Shown piece by piece: positions 21,847 to 33,400 of a DNA stretch of 64,000 nt (position 1 is its first letter; every line of letters begins with the position of its first letter). The stretch comes from Chamaecrista fasciculata (lineage: Eukaryota > Streptophyta > Magnoliopsida > Fabales > Fabaceae): positions 2,477 through 66,476 of the forward strand of contig QANZ01023112.1 of assembly GCA_003254925.1 (NCBI GenBank), given 5' to 3'. Under the pieces are notes generated by a model that was not told where the DNA came from, did no database searches, and saw only the letters and a list, made by a program, of their open reading frames with translations. The position numbers were made by a program, and so were the translations under genes.

Positions 21847-24590
21847 ATGTTGTCACAGCAAACACTATCCTCTTCCTCTTCCTCATTCTCCTATCAATGG
21901 ACTTATGATGTTTTTCTCAGCTTCAGAGGTGAGGATACTCGATATGGCTTTACTGGGTATCTTTATAAGGCTTTGTGTGACAAGGGAATCCACACCTTCA
22001 TAGATGATGAGGATCTCAGAAAAGGGAATGAAATAACACCTTCTCTTTTGCAAGCAATTGAGGATTCTAGAATTGCCCTCATTGTTTTCTCCAAAAACTA
22101 TGCTTCCTCTTCTTATTGTCTTCAAGAGCTTGTTCATATCCTCCATTGTGTAAAAGGGAATGGTCGATTGGTATGCCCAATATTTTACAAAGTGGATCCT
22201 TCTAATGTGAGAAATCACAGAGGAAGCTATGGAGAAGCACTGGCAAAGCATGAAGAAAGATTCAACGAGGACAAGGTACAAAAGTGGAAGTCAGCTCTCA
22301 CAGAAGCAGCTAATTTGTCTGGTTCGCATTACACCCATGGGTATATATACATATATCTCCTCACACTTTTATCATCAATCTCTTAAATGTCTGTCTCATC
22401 ACTTTTCATTAAATAAATATCTTTCGTCCAAGATCTATACATATCTAATGTTAGTATGTAAAAGATTGAGCTTATGGAATGGAAAAGGAAATTTTGCCTT
22501 GTTTAGAAGGAGCCAACCATATAAACATCTCTTATTGTATGTCTCATCCAACATAGACTCAACCATATAAAAGTCCAAACACAGACTAACCCTTATAAAA
22601 ATAAAGGTCAAAACCCCATTTTGGTCCCTAATATTGACCCTAAACTTTGTTTTGGTCCCTAGTTTTCTTTTGTTCTGTTTTGGTCCTTAATAGTTCTCAG
22701 AAATTCTGCTTTAGTTCCTAACTACTAAATATGATAATATTTCTCTCGTTTCAAGTCCAAATGCGACAATATTGGAGCTACAAGTTACACTTGACGAGTT
22801 CTTTCTCAACTCAACAAACAAGGTCAAATTGTTCTTGAAATCAGGCTTGAATGTGAGTCACTTGTTTATGAAGTTGATCATATCTCTCTCATTTTAAGTC
22901 CGAATATAATTACTCTTGACGAGTTCTTTCTCTGCCCAATTAGGGCTATCGGTTAACAAGATCAAATACTACTCCAAAAATTGATATTGGTGTTTTGACC
23001 AAACCCACTTTTGAAGTACTATTTGACCTCGTTTATTGACGGCTCTAATTGGATAAAGAAAGAACTTGTTAAGAGTAACTTGTAGCTCTGTTTTGTGACA
23101 ATCCTACTTGAAATGAGAGAGATATGACCAACTTTATGAAAAAAAAAAGTCTACTTTTGGGCCCAGTTTCAAGTTTGATTTGACCTCATTTGTTGTAAAT
23201 TTCAACTGGGCAGAGAGAGAACTTGACAAGAGTAACCAGTAGCTCTTTTTTCGTCGCATTAGGATTTGAAATAAGAGATATGAAATAGTTAGAGACCAAT
23301 CGTGAAACTTATTAAACACCAGCTATGTTAGAGATATGACCTATAATATAAGTATTACAATACAAGTAATGTGGGTTAATTTACTGACATACCAGCTTTA
23401 ATAAACTATTATTTGCTGCTAGTAAGTTGTAAAAGTTGTTTTTATTTTATTTCATTTTTCAATCTCTAAGTTTTAGTTTGGCTTAATTTCATTTGGTTAG
23501 GTACAAATATGAGTTTTTGCGAAAGATTGTTGAAGATGTTTGCAAAAAGATTAATCGTTACCTTTTACATGTTCCAAATCACCCAGTTGGATTGGAGTCT
23601 CGAGTGGAAGAAGTAATCTCACTTCTAGATGTTAGATCCAATAAACAAAATCTCATACTAGGAATATATGGATATGGTGGTATAGGTAAAACAACAATTG
23701 CAAGTGTTGTTTATAATCTAATTGCTGATCAATTTGAAGGTCACTGCTTCCTTGCTGATATTTGGAAAAAGTCAGAGAAGCATGGCTTGGTATACCTTCA
23801 AGAGACCATGCTTTCTGAAATGTTAGGGGAGAAAAACATTAAGTTGGATAATGTAAGAAAAGGATTCACAGAGATAAGAAGCAGGCTCCATAGAAAGAAG
23901 GTTCTTTTGATTCTTGATGATGTTGACGAATTGGAGCAATTAAGAGCAATTGCTGGACAGCTTAATTGGTTTGGTCCTGGTAGTAGAATTATTGTAACTA
24001 CAAGGGATGAAGAATTGTTACAAAATCATGGTGTTGAAAGATTCTATATGCCAAAAGGATTAGATCATAAAGAAGCTATTGAATTGTTCATTTGGAATGC
24101 TTTCAAAAGCAATATTATGGATCCAAGTTACAAGGATATTTTGGAGGGTGCAAATGCAATACCTTATTGTGAAGGTCATCCATTAGCTTTAGAAATAGCA
24201 GGTTCTAACTTATTTGGTAGACCATTGGATGAATGGCAATCTGTATTGGATTCTTACAAAAGGATTCCAGATGCAGATTTTGAAGACATTTTTACAATTA
24301 TAATCGATGAACATTTGAATGAACAAGAGCGCGACATTTATTTTGACATAGCTTGTTTGTTTAAAGGTTATGCAATGAGTGAAGTCAAAGATATAATACA
24401 AAATCATCGTCACTTTTGCCCTGAATATGGTATTAGAAAATTGATTGATAAATGTCTTATAAGAGTTGATCCATCTGGTATTGTGGGAATGCATGACGCG
24501 ATAGAAGACATGTGTGAAGAAATTGAATCGGATCGAAGTTTTAAGCGTCATTGGAGAATGTCATTGTATGAGGATATTCTTGATGTATGA
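21847..24590 (+). CDS. TIR-NB-ARC protein without LRR (gene D)
   Basis: Two exons, 21847-22340 and 23501-24590, joined at GT (22341) and AG (23499-23500) in phase 2, give an uninterrupted 527-residue protein. TIR is at about 20-160 (TYDVFLSFRGEDTRYGFTG; CLQEL with the NADase Glu). NB-ARC has a P-loop (GIYGYGGIGKTT), kinase-2 (VLLILDDVD), RNBS-B (SRIIVTTRD), GHPLAL in place of the usual GLPLAL, and MHD in MHDAIEDM. The protein stops at DILDV, exactly where intron 2 lies in gene C, so it has no LRR or C-JID. TIR-NB proteins of this kind act in immune signalling, often with full NLRs. The non-coding remains of the lost 3' part follow at 24591. The start is chosen by alignment with C and F (MLSQ). 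Intact by frame; expression is unknown. The 1.16-kb intron contains a decayed repeat. Confidence 0.85.
22600..23345. repeat. Decayed foldback element in intron 1 of gene D
   Basis: Starts GGTCAAAACCCCATTTTGG with repeated TTTTGGTCCCTA phrases and contains internally repeated segments (GAACTTG.(T/A)AAGAGTAAC and its complement GACGAGTTCTTTCTC). Arms are imperfect and no target duplication is clear. No coding content. Confidence 0.5.
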
Positions 24591-24960
24591 GGATATTAAT
24601 TTGCATGTTATTGTTTTTCTTTTTGAACCATTTTTGAAGGTGGATTCAATAAAAAGCTTTTCAATTTTTCTTCTTCAAAAACTTGGGGAATTAAAGAGGG
24701 TTTATCCTGGTGTGAAGCAAGTCTCTATTCTTGTGGTGTCTCTATTTTGGGCTATTTTAGAAGGGAAGTAATGAAGCAGAGATTGTGCTTCTTAGGCAGC
24801 ATGTATCATGAGAATCTTCTTGCTAATAAATCTTATTTATATGTAACTTCTCTGATGTCATAAGATGTGGCCAATGATGATAAATCACATTGCTGCTCTG
24901 TTTATTTCATTTAGTTTTTCAACACATGTACTAATGAATTCAGAGATGTCATTTCATTTT
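24591..24960 (+). pseudogene. Truncated zf-RVT tail and 3' UTR remnant of gene D
   Basis: Downstream of the D stop, 24639-24772 still reads VDSIKSFSIFLLQKLGELKRVYPGVKQVSILVVSLFWAILEGK, homologous to the linker after the zinc motif in gene C (about residues 1194-1240). The zinc ligands, C-JID and LRRs are gone. 24775-24955 is homologous to the 3' flank of E. Confidence 0.75.
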
Positions 24961-25760
24961 AGGGTAAATAGTGTGGTATCTGGTTAGGGGCGGTTCCACT
25001 TTGGTACCCTAAAAGAAAAATTTTTGCAGATTGGTGTCCCGTGGTTTGCTCCGATAGCGAATTGGTCCCCTGTGCTTTATTTCCTTTAGGATTTAACGGT
25101 AAATGTGATTGTGACCATGTTAAAATGTCAAAAACCTCCAAACAAGTCTTCTCTTATGTGTTTAACTCCTTTCCCTTTACTAAAAGAGACCAAAACATAA
25201 AGAAAACAGAAACTAAAGAGTATATTATATAATTTTACTGTTGAGTTGAAATTAATTATAAAATGGTCTTTAGAATTCTAATATTACAGAATTTTCTCCT
25301 TTTTATAAGATTTCTTTTGAATAGGTCCTGATTTAATTACACTTTAATCTCAAAAGTTTATGATCTTTGGGTCCCATATCTTTTTTTGTTGCACTTTTGG
25401 TCCCATATCTTTGGGTCAAGTGCAGAATTAGTCTCATCTTTTTTAACTACAGATTTTGATCACATATCTTTTGGTTAAATTTCAAAATTAGTCTCATATT
25501 TGTAAACAGTTTCACCGTTAGTCCTACTTGACCCAAAGATATGAGACCAATTCTGCACTTGACCAAAGATATGGGACCAATCCTATACCTGACCCAAAGA
25601 TATGGGGCCAAATATGCAAAAAAAAAAAAAATGGGACCAATTATGCACCTAGTCTAAAGATATAAAACCAAAAGTGCAACAAAAAGATATACGGGACCAA
25701 ATTGAAAACTGAGCAAAAGATATGGAACCAAATTTTCACTTTGACCTATATCTTTGGTCC
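24961..25760. repeat. Two decayed foldback elements; no gene
   Basis: 24961-25145 begins GGGTAAATAGTGTGG and has GGTACC/GGTGTCC phrases of the GGGTAAATTACA class but only one half. 25320-25755 contains repeated CCCATATCTTTGGGTCAAG phrases and their complements, ending CACTTTGACCTA, related to the 2066-2476 element. Neither has a clear target duplication. Confidence 0.5.
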
Positions 25761-26181
25761 TAAGATCTATATATTTCTGAAGTTAATACGTAGAAGATTG
25801 ATTTTGAGACTGTGGAATGGAAAGGGAAATTTTACAGTTTTTAAAAGTTTGAAGAAAAAAAGATTGGAGCCAGCCATAAAAACATCTCTTATTGTATGTC
25901 TCATTATCCAACAAAAGACTCAACCATATAAACATCCAAATATAGACTCACTCGATCACTCACCCTTATAAAAAAAATTTACAAGAACTTATTGTATGTC
26001 TTGGTGATGTAAGGAGCCAGCCTGTTTACAGGACACACATGCTATAACATAAAGTGTTGCAAGTAATAATGTGAGTTTACTAATAGTAACATACTAGCTT
26101 TCATATATTATTATTTGCTTTTATTTTCTTTTACATTTTTTACTCTCTACGTTTTAATTTGACTTCATTTCATTTGTTTAG
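25761..26181. other. TNL intron-1 remnant upstream of E; TIR exon missing
   Basis: Sequence such as CTGTGGAATGGAAAGGGAAATTTT and CCAACAAAGACTCAACCATATAAA matches the introns of D and F, and leads to the acceptor AG at 26180-26181. No TIR exon is found upstream, so E has lost its first exon. Confidence 0.6.
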
Positions 26182-27680
26182 GTATGAATATGAGTTTGTT
26201 CGAAAGATTGTGATAGATGTTTTCAAAAAGATTAATCGTTGCCCTTTACCTGTCCCAAATCACCCAGTTGGGTTGGACTCTCGAGTGAAAGAAGTGATCT
26301 CACTTTTAGATGTTAGATCGGATAAACAAAATCACATAGTAGGAATTTGGGGAGTTGGTGGTGTAGGTAAAACAACAATTGCAAGTGTAGTATATAATTT
26401 CATTGCCGATCAATTTGAAGATCACTACTTCCTTGCTAATAATATTATGACAAACCCAGATGACTTTCAGAATGACTCAGACAAGAGGCATCTGTTATAC
26501 CTTCAATAGACCCTACTTTCTGAAATGGCAGGGGAGAAAAACATTAAGTTGGATAATGTTGGAGAAGGAATGAGAAGGATAAAAAGCAGTTTCCATAGAA
26601 AGAAGATTCTTTTAGTTCTTGATAATTTTGACCAACCGGACCAATTACGAGCAGTTGCTGGAAAGCTTGATTGGTTTGGTCCTGGTAGCAGAATAATTGT
26701 AACTACAAGGAATCAAAATGTGTTAGACCGTAATAGTGTTGAAAGATTCTATGATCTGGAAGAATTAGATCATGGCGAAGCTACTGAATTGTTCAGTTGG
26801 AATGCTTTCAAAAACAATGTTGTTGATCCAAGTTACAAGGATATTTTGAAGGACAAAATACCATATTGTAAGGGTATTCCATTAGCTTTAGAAATAGCAG
26901 GTTCTAACTTATTTGGTAGACCATTGGATGAGTGGGAATCAGTATTGGATTCTCCTGGAGATATGTCACATTGTGACTTTTGTGGAGTAGTTGAACCGCT
27001 TCTTAGAGTAATCTACAACAAATATTTGAACAAAATTGAGAAGCAAATTTTTCTTGACATAGCTTGTGTTTTTAACGGTTATGCTATGAGTGAAGTCAAA
27101 GATATGATACTAAAACATCGTCACTTTAGCCCGGAATGTGGTATTGGAATATTGATTGATAAATCTCTTACAAGAGTTGATCAATCTGGTATTGTGAGAA
27201 TGCATGACTTGATAGCAATGACAGGTCGAATCATTGATCGGAATGAATCTGGGCCGTCGTCTCGTGGCCGATTATCTGACACATTTTTGTTTTATGAGGA
27301 TATTCTTGATCTTTAGGAAACAAGGCATTTGTGTGTTATTGTTTTTCTTTCTGAACCATTTTTGAAGGTGTATCCTCATGCGAAGCAAGTCTGTATGTTA
27401 GGCTATTTGGAAGGGAAGGAATGAATTTGTCCTCGAAGAGCAACCTCTTGATCCTTTTGAGTGCATTAATGAGTATGAGCAGAGATTGCGTTTCTTAGGC
27501 AGTATGTATCATAAGAATTTCCTAGCTAATAAATCTTATTTATATGTAACTTCTCTTATGTTTGAAGCAGTAAGGTGTGGCCAATGATGATAAATCATAT
27601 TGCTGCCCTGTTGTTTTCATTTAGTTTTTCCAACACATGTATTAATGAATTTAGATGTCATTTCATTCTATGCTATTCAC
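26182..27680 (+). pseudogene. NB-ARC-only TNL relic E with zf-RVT tail scrap
   Basis: An exon-2 homologue: YEYEFVRKIVIDVFKKINRC, P-loop GIWGVGGVGKTT, LLVLDNFDQPDQL in place of LLILDDVD, SRIIVTTRN, GIPLAL and MHDLIAMTG, ending with a stop at 27314-27316. One in-frame stop at 26506-26508 splits it, and there is no TIR exon. After it, 27317-27480 keeps the D/F-type junction (TGTTATTGTTTTTCTTTCTG) and a shortened zf-RVT linker (CTATTTGGAAGGGAAGGAATGAATTTGTCC = WKGRNEFV). To 27680 it is homologous to the 3' flank of D. The second Asp of kinase-2 has become Asn, so activity would be doubtful even without the stop. Confidence 0.83.
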
Positions 27681-28989
27681 TTCTTTAAACGAGTCTGCCC
27701 ATAGATTTATGTTGTTTGTTTTCATAGGCCACACATGAAAAGCATACAAGGAACAAGTTTTATGGTTCAGGATTCAACCAGTTTTCTGCCCAGAACCAGA
27801 AACTGATTCTAACTAAACCAGAAACTAGTTCTAGAATGAAATTATGAGAGTTTTAAGAAACCACATGTCACAATCAGTTTAATAAACAGAATATTAGAGG
27901 AATACTTTTCAACTTATCATAAACCTTATCCTTACTCTAAGCAGTTGGAAAATAAAATCATGATTGCAACCTAACAAAATATTCAAGTTAAGCTACCTAT
28001 TTCAAAATATCAGAACCCACAAGTTAAGGTATGTCATTCAAGATATCATAACACAAATTAGGCTACCTAATTCAATAAATCATGTTTTTGTCTCAATTAT
28101 TACATTCAAATAGCTCTATTCTTAATTTCTAACCACTGTTTACCCTAACTACACCAAACAAACTTTAAAGTAATAAAAAAAAAAGTTTAAATAGATTTTA
28201 ACACCACAAAAACGTCTTAAAGTATTGAAACAACTCATTCAAACGGTCAAAATGAATTGCGACTACCCTTCCTACTCAAAATCAAGCTCAAAACATACTA
28301 AAAATAATAGGATAGCAAGAAGTAGGAAAAAATGCCAAAATAAACCACCACTTTTACTATGAGACTGAGTACAAGATAAACATGAGAGGACCCAACCTGT
28401 CCAGATATCTTCCTAAATGACATGCTTAATTCTCTCCCTTTGCTTCTCTTATTCTTTTTAACCCCTTAATTAAACAAAACCATTTTTTCAAAAAAAGAAA
28501 ACTGCGAAGAAAGTTAGGTTTATGTTGCGATCAGGACCCTTACACTAAATTGAACCAATGTTTGAAAATATAGTCATCTACCCTAGCATTGATGTAAATA
28601 AAAAAAAAAAAACACAGAAAACCCCAATACAGAAACTGTGTCTTCTCACAGCGCAAATATAGACAAAATTGAAGTAGAGAGAACAAGGAAAATGAGAAAG
28701 AATTGAGAATAAAAGCGAAATAGGAATGATATGTATTATAGTAAGTGAAAGAAGAGAGGAAAAAGCTTACGACGGTGTGGCTGGAACAAAGATCAAGAAA
28801 GGCAGAAGCTTCACACTACCGAGACCAAGAGGCACCACAGCACGAGAGCACGACGGCGAAAATGATAAAATTTGGAGGATGTGGATGAGCATGAATTTTA
28901 GGGCAAAAATGATAAAATTTGGAGAAATTGGAATTTGGCTGATAAAATTTTTCAGAGGGTGCGCTTTGAGCTTTGGGGCAAATTATTTT
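27681..28989. other. Intergenic; nothing recognised
   Basis: AT-rich sequence with short internal repeats (AAGTTAGGCTACCTA-like phrases at 27985-28080) and a GC-richer stretch at 28750-28870 whose short open frame matches nothing I know. No RNA gene seen. Confidence 0.45.
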
Positions 28990-30118
28990 GGGTAAATTAC
29001 ATAAAAGGGCCCTGTGGTTTGACCCATTTTCAGATAGGGTCCATGTGATTTAAAAAGTTTCAAAATGGGGCCTGTGGTTTGCTCCAGTTTCAAAAAGGGT
29101 TCTGAGCTATATTTTCGTCTAAAATTTGACGGAAATCTTGGCTAAAATACTATTTTAAAACACTAACTATTAATTTTTATGCGTTTGACTCCCTATTTGT
29201 GAGAGAAGGACTTTGACGTAAAAAAAAAAGTTTCCTAGAAATGAATGAAATTTCACCAAATTTTCTAGTTGCTCTTTAATCTCCAAAATCTTCGTCTGGT
29301 CATCTATCTCCTCATCGTCTTCGTCGTCGTCGCCAAATCCAAATTCACAATCAGCATCTTCTCTTTGGACTCTGATTCCACTCTCTCCATCGGCTCAAAC
29401 ATCGACATCTTCTTCGCAAACTCCACAGCCCCGCATCAATCGCCGCTGAAGCCTTTGTTGTGGCGTCGTCATCGTCGCCGTCCTCCGTCGTCGCTTCCGC
29501 ATCAAAAATCTCCTTCACTGGTCGGCGAACGACGAGCACGGCATCGAGATTCAACTCCTCTCGACTTGGTTTCTTGTCGAGAACGGGGTTGACGAATGGA
29601 GGGGCAGAATGGGGATTTTGAAGTTGAACTTGAAAATCTGGTTAGGGTTTTGGGAGTGAGCGATAATGGTAGTGGAAGAAGAAGAGAGAATGAAGGAGTT
29701 CATTTTTTTTTAATTTGTGTTTTTTGTTATAACTGATCAATTGAACATAACAGTAGAGAAAGTGAGTGAGGCGAGGAAGAAGATGATCGAATCCGAGCGA
29801 CGATGAGCAGACGATATTCTGGAGATTAAAGAGCAATTTGAAAATTTGGGTGAAATTTCATTTATTTTCAGGAAACTTTTCTTTTTTTACGTCAAAGTCC
29901 TTCTCTCACAAATAGGGAGTCAAGCGCATAAAAATTAATAGTTAGGGTCTTAAAATAGTATTTTAGCCAAGATTTCCGTCAAATTTTAGACGGAAATATA
30001 CCTTAGAACCCTTTTTGTTAACGGAGCAAACCACATGCCCCAATTTGAAACTTTTTAAACTACATGGACCCTATCTGAAAATGGGTCAAACCACAGGGCT
30101 CTTTTATGTAATTTACCC
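28990..30118. mobile_element. Large Mutator-like foldback element, possible Pack-MULE
   Basis: The ends GGGTAAATTACATAAAAGGG and, reversed, GGGTAAATTACATAAAAGAG form arms of up to about 290 bp. A perfect 9-bp duplication AATTATTTT lies at 28981-28989 and 30119-30127. The interior 29280-29640 is clearly GC-richer than the surroundings, with TCG/TCC-repeat coding-like sequence (S/P-rich on one strand, D/E-rich on the other), which looks like captured gene sequence. No transposase is seen. It has the same TIR family as 31134-32040. Confidence 0.87.
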
Positions 30119-30129
30119 AATTATTTTTA

Positions 30130-30648
30130 GAGGAAAGTTACTATTTGGTCCCTCTTTTTTTACTGAGTCAACGATTTGATCCCTCATTTATTGAAATAGA
30201 TTACTCAGTCCCCCATTTATTATAATCGTCAACTAATTAGTCCCTCATTTATCATAATCGTCAACTATCAGACGTTAAATGCTTACATGACACCGTTAAA
30301 TGTCACTTTGACATTCTTATTACCTAAACCAACCAAATCGGACTAACAAACACAATTAAACCGGACTAAAATTGAGTTACACAAATATTTGAATTACAGT
30401 GAACCTTCTATAAGGCATAAACTATTGAATCATTCCCAAATCTCAAACCCTAAGTGGTCTCAAATAGTTAAATATGTGGTATTTAACGTGTTACATGTGC
30501 ATTTAACTGCTTGGTAATAAGTGTTAATAACAAAGATGTAATTAGTTGACATTTCTAATTTTTGAGGGACCAAATATTTTATTTCAAAAATGCTGGGACC
30601 AAATAGTTGAAACTGTAGAAAAGGAGGGACCAAATACTATGTTACCTC
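30130..30648. mobile_element. Mutator-like MITE abutting the previous one
   Basis: Ends GAGGAAAGTTACTATTTGG and, reversed, GAGGTAACATAGTATTTGG; perfect 9-bp duplication TTATTTTTA at 30121-30129 and 30649-30657. Its left duplication overlaps the right duplication of the 28990-30118 element by seven bases. The 519-bp body has TTAAATG/CATTTAAC inverted phrases and no coding content. Confidence 0.85.
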
Positions 30649-30657
30649 TTATTTTTA

Positions 30658-31124
30658 TTTTTTAAACTTCTCAAAAGGAAATTAATAAAAAATATATATA
30701 AAATCTTTGGTGGTGATTTGTCAGTCGTAAACTTGTAACCATAAGAGGGAATGGTGGTGACAAAGGTTGTCACAGAAATGACATTTAGTGGCGACAACAT
30801 TACTGCCACTGATATAGTCTTTTCTTGTATAATTTTTTTGACTAAATACCAAGGGTTAAAGCACTTAAGACGAGTGTTAACTATGGCCAAAGAAAAAAAA
30901 ACACACAAATGTTGTAAAATGACCAAAAACAAAGTTGTTGCCTAAGCTTTAGGCAACAATTTTAGAAGTAAATATGATAATTTTTAATTTCCTTTAACAA
31001 CGCTTTATATTATTTTTTTGCAACTCATTTTAACTGTTGCACTCACTGTTGCAGAGTCCAACAGTTTATAACTTGCATCTAGTAAAGTTTTATATTATTG
31101 TATTTTTTATATAAAAATAAATAT
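30658..31124. other. Intergenic with one short hairpin
   Basis: No gene. 30935-30959 is an 11-bp perfect inverted repeat (TTGTTGCCTAA, loop GCT). GGCAACAA phrases occur again near 31020-31060, which may indicate a decayed transposon end. Confidence 0.4.
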
Positions 31125-31133
31125 TTATTATTA

Positions 31134-32040
31134 GGGTAAATTACACAAAAGGACCTTGTAGTTTGGCCCATTTTCAAATAGGGTCCATGTAGTTTAAAAA
31201 GTGTCAAATTAAATAAAGGGGTATGTGATTTGCTCCGTTCACAAGAAAGTCCTGAAGTATATTTCCGTCCAAAATTTAACGGAAATTTTGTCTAAAATAT
31301 TATTTTAAGACCCTAATTATTAAATGAAAAGTTTCATAGTAATAAATGAAATTTCACCCTTGAGTTTAGTTTCTCCTACATCTTAAATTATAGTTCACTC
31401 CCTAACAAAATTTTTTTTTACATTTAAGTCATTTTCATAGTAATAAATGAAGGGAAAAAGTAATGTTTGGTAGCTATGGTTTCTGATTCAGAGGGAAAGA
31501 AGAAGGAAGAAGAAAGAAGAGGGAAGTGGAAATGGGTTTGGTATTCTTGAACAAAGAAGAGGGAAGAAGATTTGAAGAAGAAGAGGACGATACTTGGTTT
31601 GTTTTTTTTTTTTTCTGGTTTGGGTAAAATTGATAAAAATTTCAATTTGTTTATTTTTCTTATGCTTTGATCCTATTATAATAGGAAAATGACTTAAATG
31701 TAAAAAAAAAAAAATTGTTGGGGAGTGAACTATAATTTAAGATGTAGGAGAAACTAAACTCAAGGGTGAAATTTCATTTATTACTATGAAACTTTTCATT
31801 TTTTGTGTCAAAGTCCTTCTCTCATCAAATAGGGAGTCAAACGCATAAAGCTTAATAATTAGGGTCATAAAATAATATTTTAGCCAAAATTTCCGTTAAA
31901 TTTTGGACGGAAATATACTTCAGAACTTTTTTGTGAACGGAGCAAACCACATATCCCCTATTTAATTTGACACTTTTTAAACTACATGGACCCTATCTGA
32001 AAATGGGTCAAACCACAAGGTTCTTTTGTGTAATTTACCC
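31134..32040. mobile_element. Mutator-like foldback element with 9-bp TSD
   Basis: Ends GGGTAAATTACACAAAAGG on both arms; perfect duplication TTATTATTA at 31125-31133 and 32041-32049. The arms are about 330 bp each, so nearly the whole 907 bp can fold back. The short middle (31430-31680) is GA-rich on the plus strand. It is a close relative of 28990-30118. Confidence 0.88.
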
Positions 32041-32049
32041 TTATTATTA

Positions 32050-32636
32050 TATGGGTAGGGTTTTGTAAGGTACCACCATACTCGGACCCAGATCTATTGA
32101 GATTGGACCTCAACCCATACCCAAACTCACAAAGTAAAATTTGCAAGTCTCAAGAGTGTGGACTTGTGTTTTTTTTAGTAGTGTCAGAGGTCTTAGGTCT
32201 CTCCTTATACTTTTTTCACCTAAGTTTGTACTCTTTTTTTAACCTCAAAGGCAAGAAAGTGTTTAGAATGAAGAATAAAGTTGACGGGTCAACTTGGCTC
32301 TGAAAGCATATTGAATAATTAGGTAACAAAATTCTTATTATTATTCACTTTGAACAAAAAAGTTTGTAACGACTTAAATAAAAGAAAAATATTCCTAATC
32401 AAGTTAGGAATCTTAAACCTATTTTGAAAAGATAATAATAGAGAAAATCTAATCCTATTTAATAAAGATAATAATAATAATAATATAAATAAAATTATAA
32501 TCCTAAAATAAGATAAATTTGTTTATGAAAAAGAATACATATAATAGTAAATTGACTAAAAGATAATTTAATCAAACCTCCATAACCAAAAAAAAAAACA
32601 AAAAAAAAAAAACGTTAATATAATGAAGTGTATAAA
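32050..32636. other. AT-rich intergenic DNA; nothing recognised
   Basis: Includes AATAAT runs and a short open frame without similarity. 32520-32600 resembles 21490-21550, part of the TNL family flank. Confidence 0.4.
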
Positions 32637-33176
32637 GATGGTGAGTCACTGAGTCTTGTGGAGGAGTAGGGACCTCTGTGGATGGGCTCTTTCATTCCCA
32701 TTAGAGTCAAGTCAAGGAAGTATTATATTTAATGGTAGTTACAACTATTCATTAGACAAAAAAAAAAAGTAGGGAAAAGAAGTATATCAAATAGAAAACT
32801 TCAGTACCAAAATACACAATTTAGTTTCTAGAAGATCAAAGTAGTATATTTATTAATCATTTTCATATACTAAATAACATATGGTTTTAATTTTTTAGGA
32901 ATCAAACTATGTATTTTAATCTTTTAAAAATTAAGTTGTCATTTTGAGGATTAAATTATTAGCCACGACAATACAATTTACTCTATATATAATGGATGGG
33001 GACTCTTGTGGAGTCCTAGGGATCTTTGGATAGGCTCTTTCATTTCCGATAGCACAGGCCAAGTCAATGAAGTATTAATTTAATATTGATTAGCAATAAT
33101 TACAACTATTCTTTAAAAAAATAAAATAAAGAGTAAGGAGAAGGAATGAACAAATAGAAAAACCAGCATGATTCAA

Positions 33177-33210
<34 letters not shown>

Positions 33211-33400
33211 AATTGGTTCGTTGGGTCATTTATTTAAGACCCCAACATGAAATATTAAAGGGATTAATTGACGCGGGATCCAATACGGGACTAAGTTGAC
33301 AAACTGCATGTGTTCACACTTGACACCATACCAAATTACTATATTAAAGAGTGAAAGAACTTTGGCTGCATTAATTATTCCTCATTCAAGCAAAGCCAGC
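32637..33400 (+). promoter_or_regulatory. Duplicated TNL upstream block before F, W-box cores
   Basis: Two copies of the same block lie in tandem: 32637-32765 (GGTGAGTCACTGAGTCTTGTGG ... GAGTCAAGTCAAGGAAGTATT) and about 33000-33190 (GGACTCTTGTGGAGTCC ... GCCAAGTCAATGAAGTATTAA). The first has two overlapping AGTCAA (W-box TTGACT on the other strand), the second one. A long AT dinucleotide run follows at 33178-33208. The same block precedes C (also twice) and D. Confidence 0.6.
33178..33208. repeat. (AT)n microsatellite
   Basis: About 15 AT units in the F promoter region; shorter AT runs occupy the same place before D and C. Confidence 0.9.

Noticed and set aside
26182-27316. E as a functional NB-ARC gene
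   Set aside because: No TIR exon upstream, an in-frame stop, and an altered kinase-2 motif.
29269-29592. Open frame inside the foldback element as a host gene
   Set aside because: It lies wholly between the arms of a Mutator-like element, with no recognisable domain.
33296-33400. Upstream ATG as the start of copy F
   Set aside because: The extra 35 residues have no counterpart; the MLSQQAL start at 33401 aligns with C, D and A.
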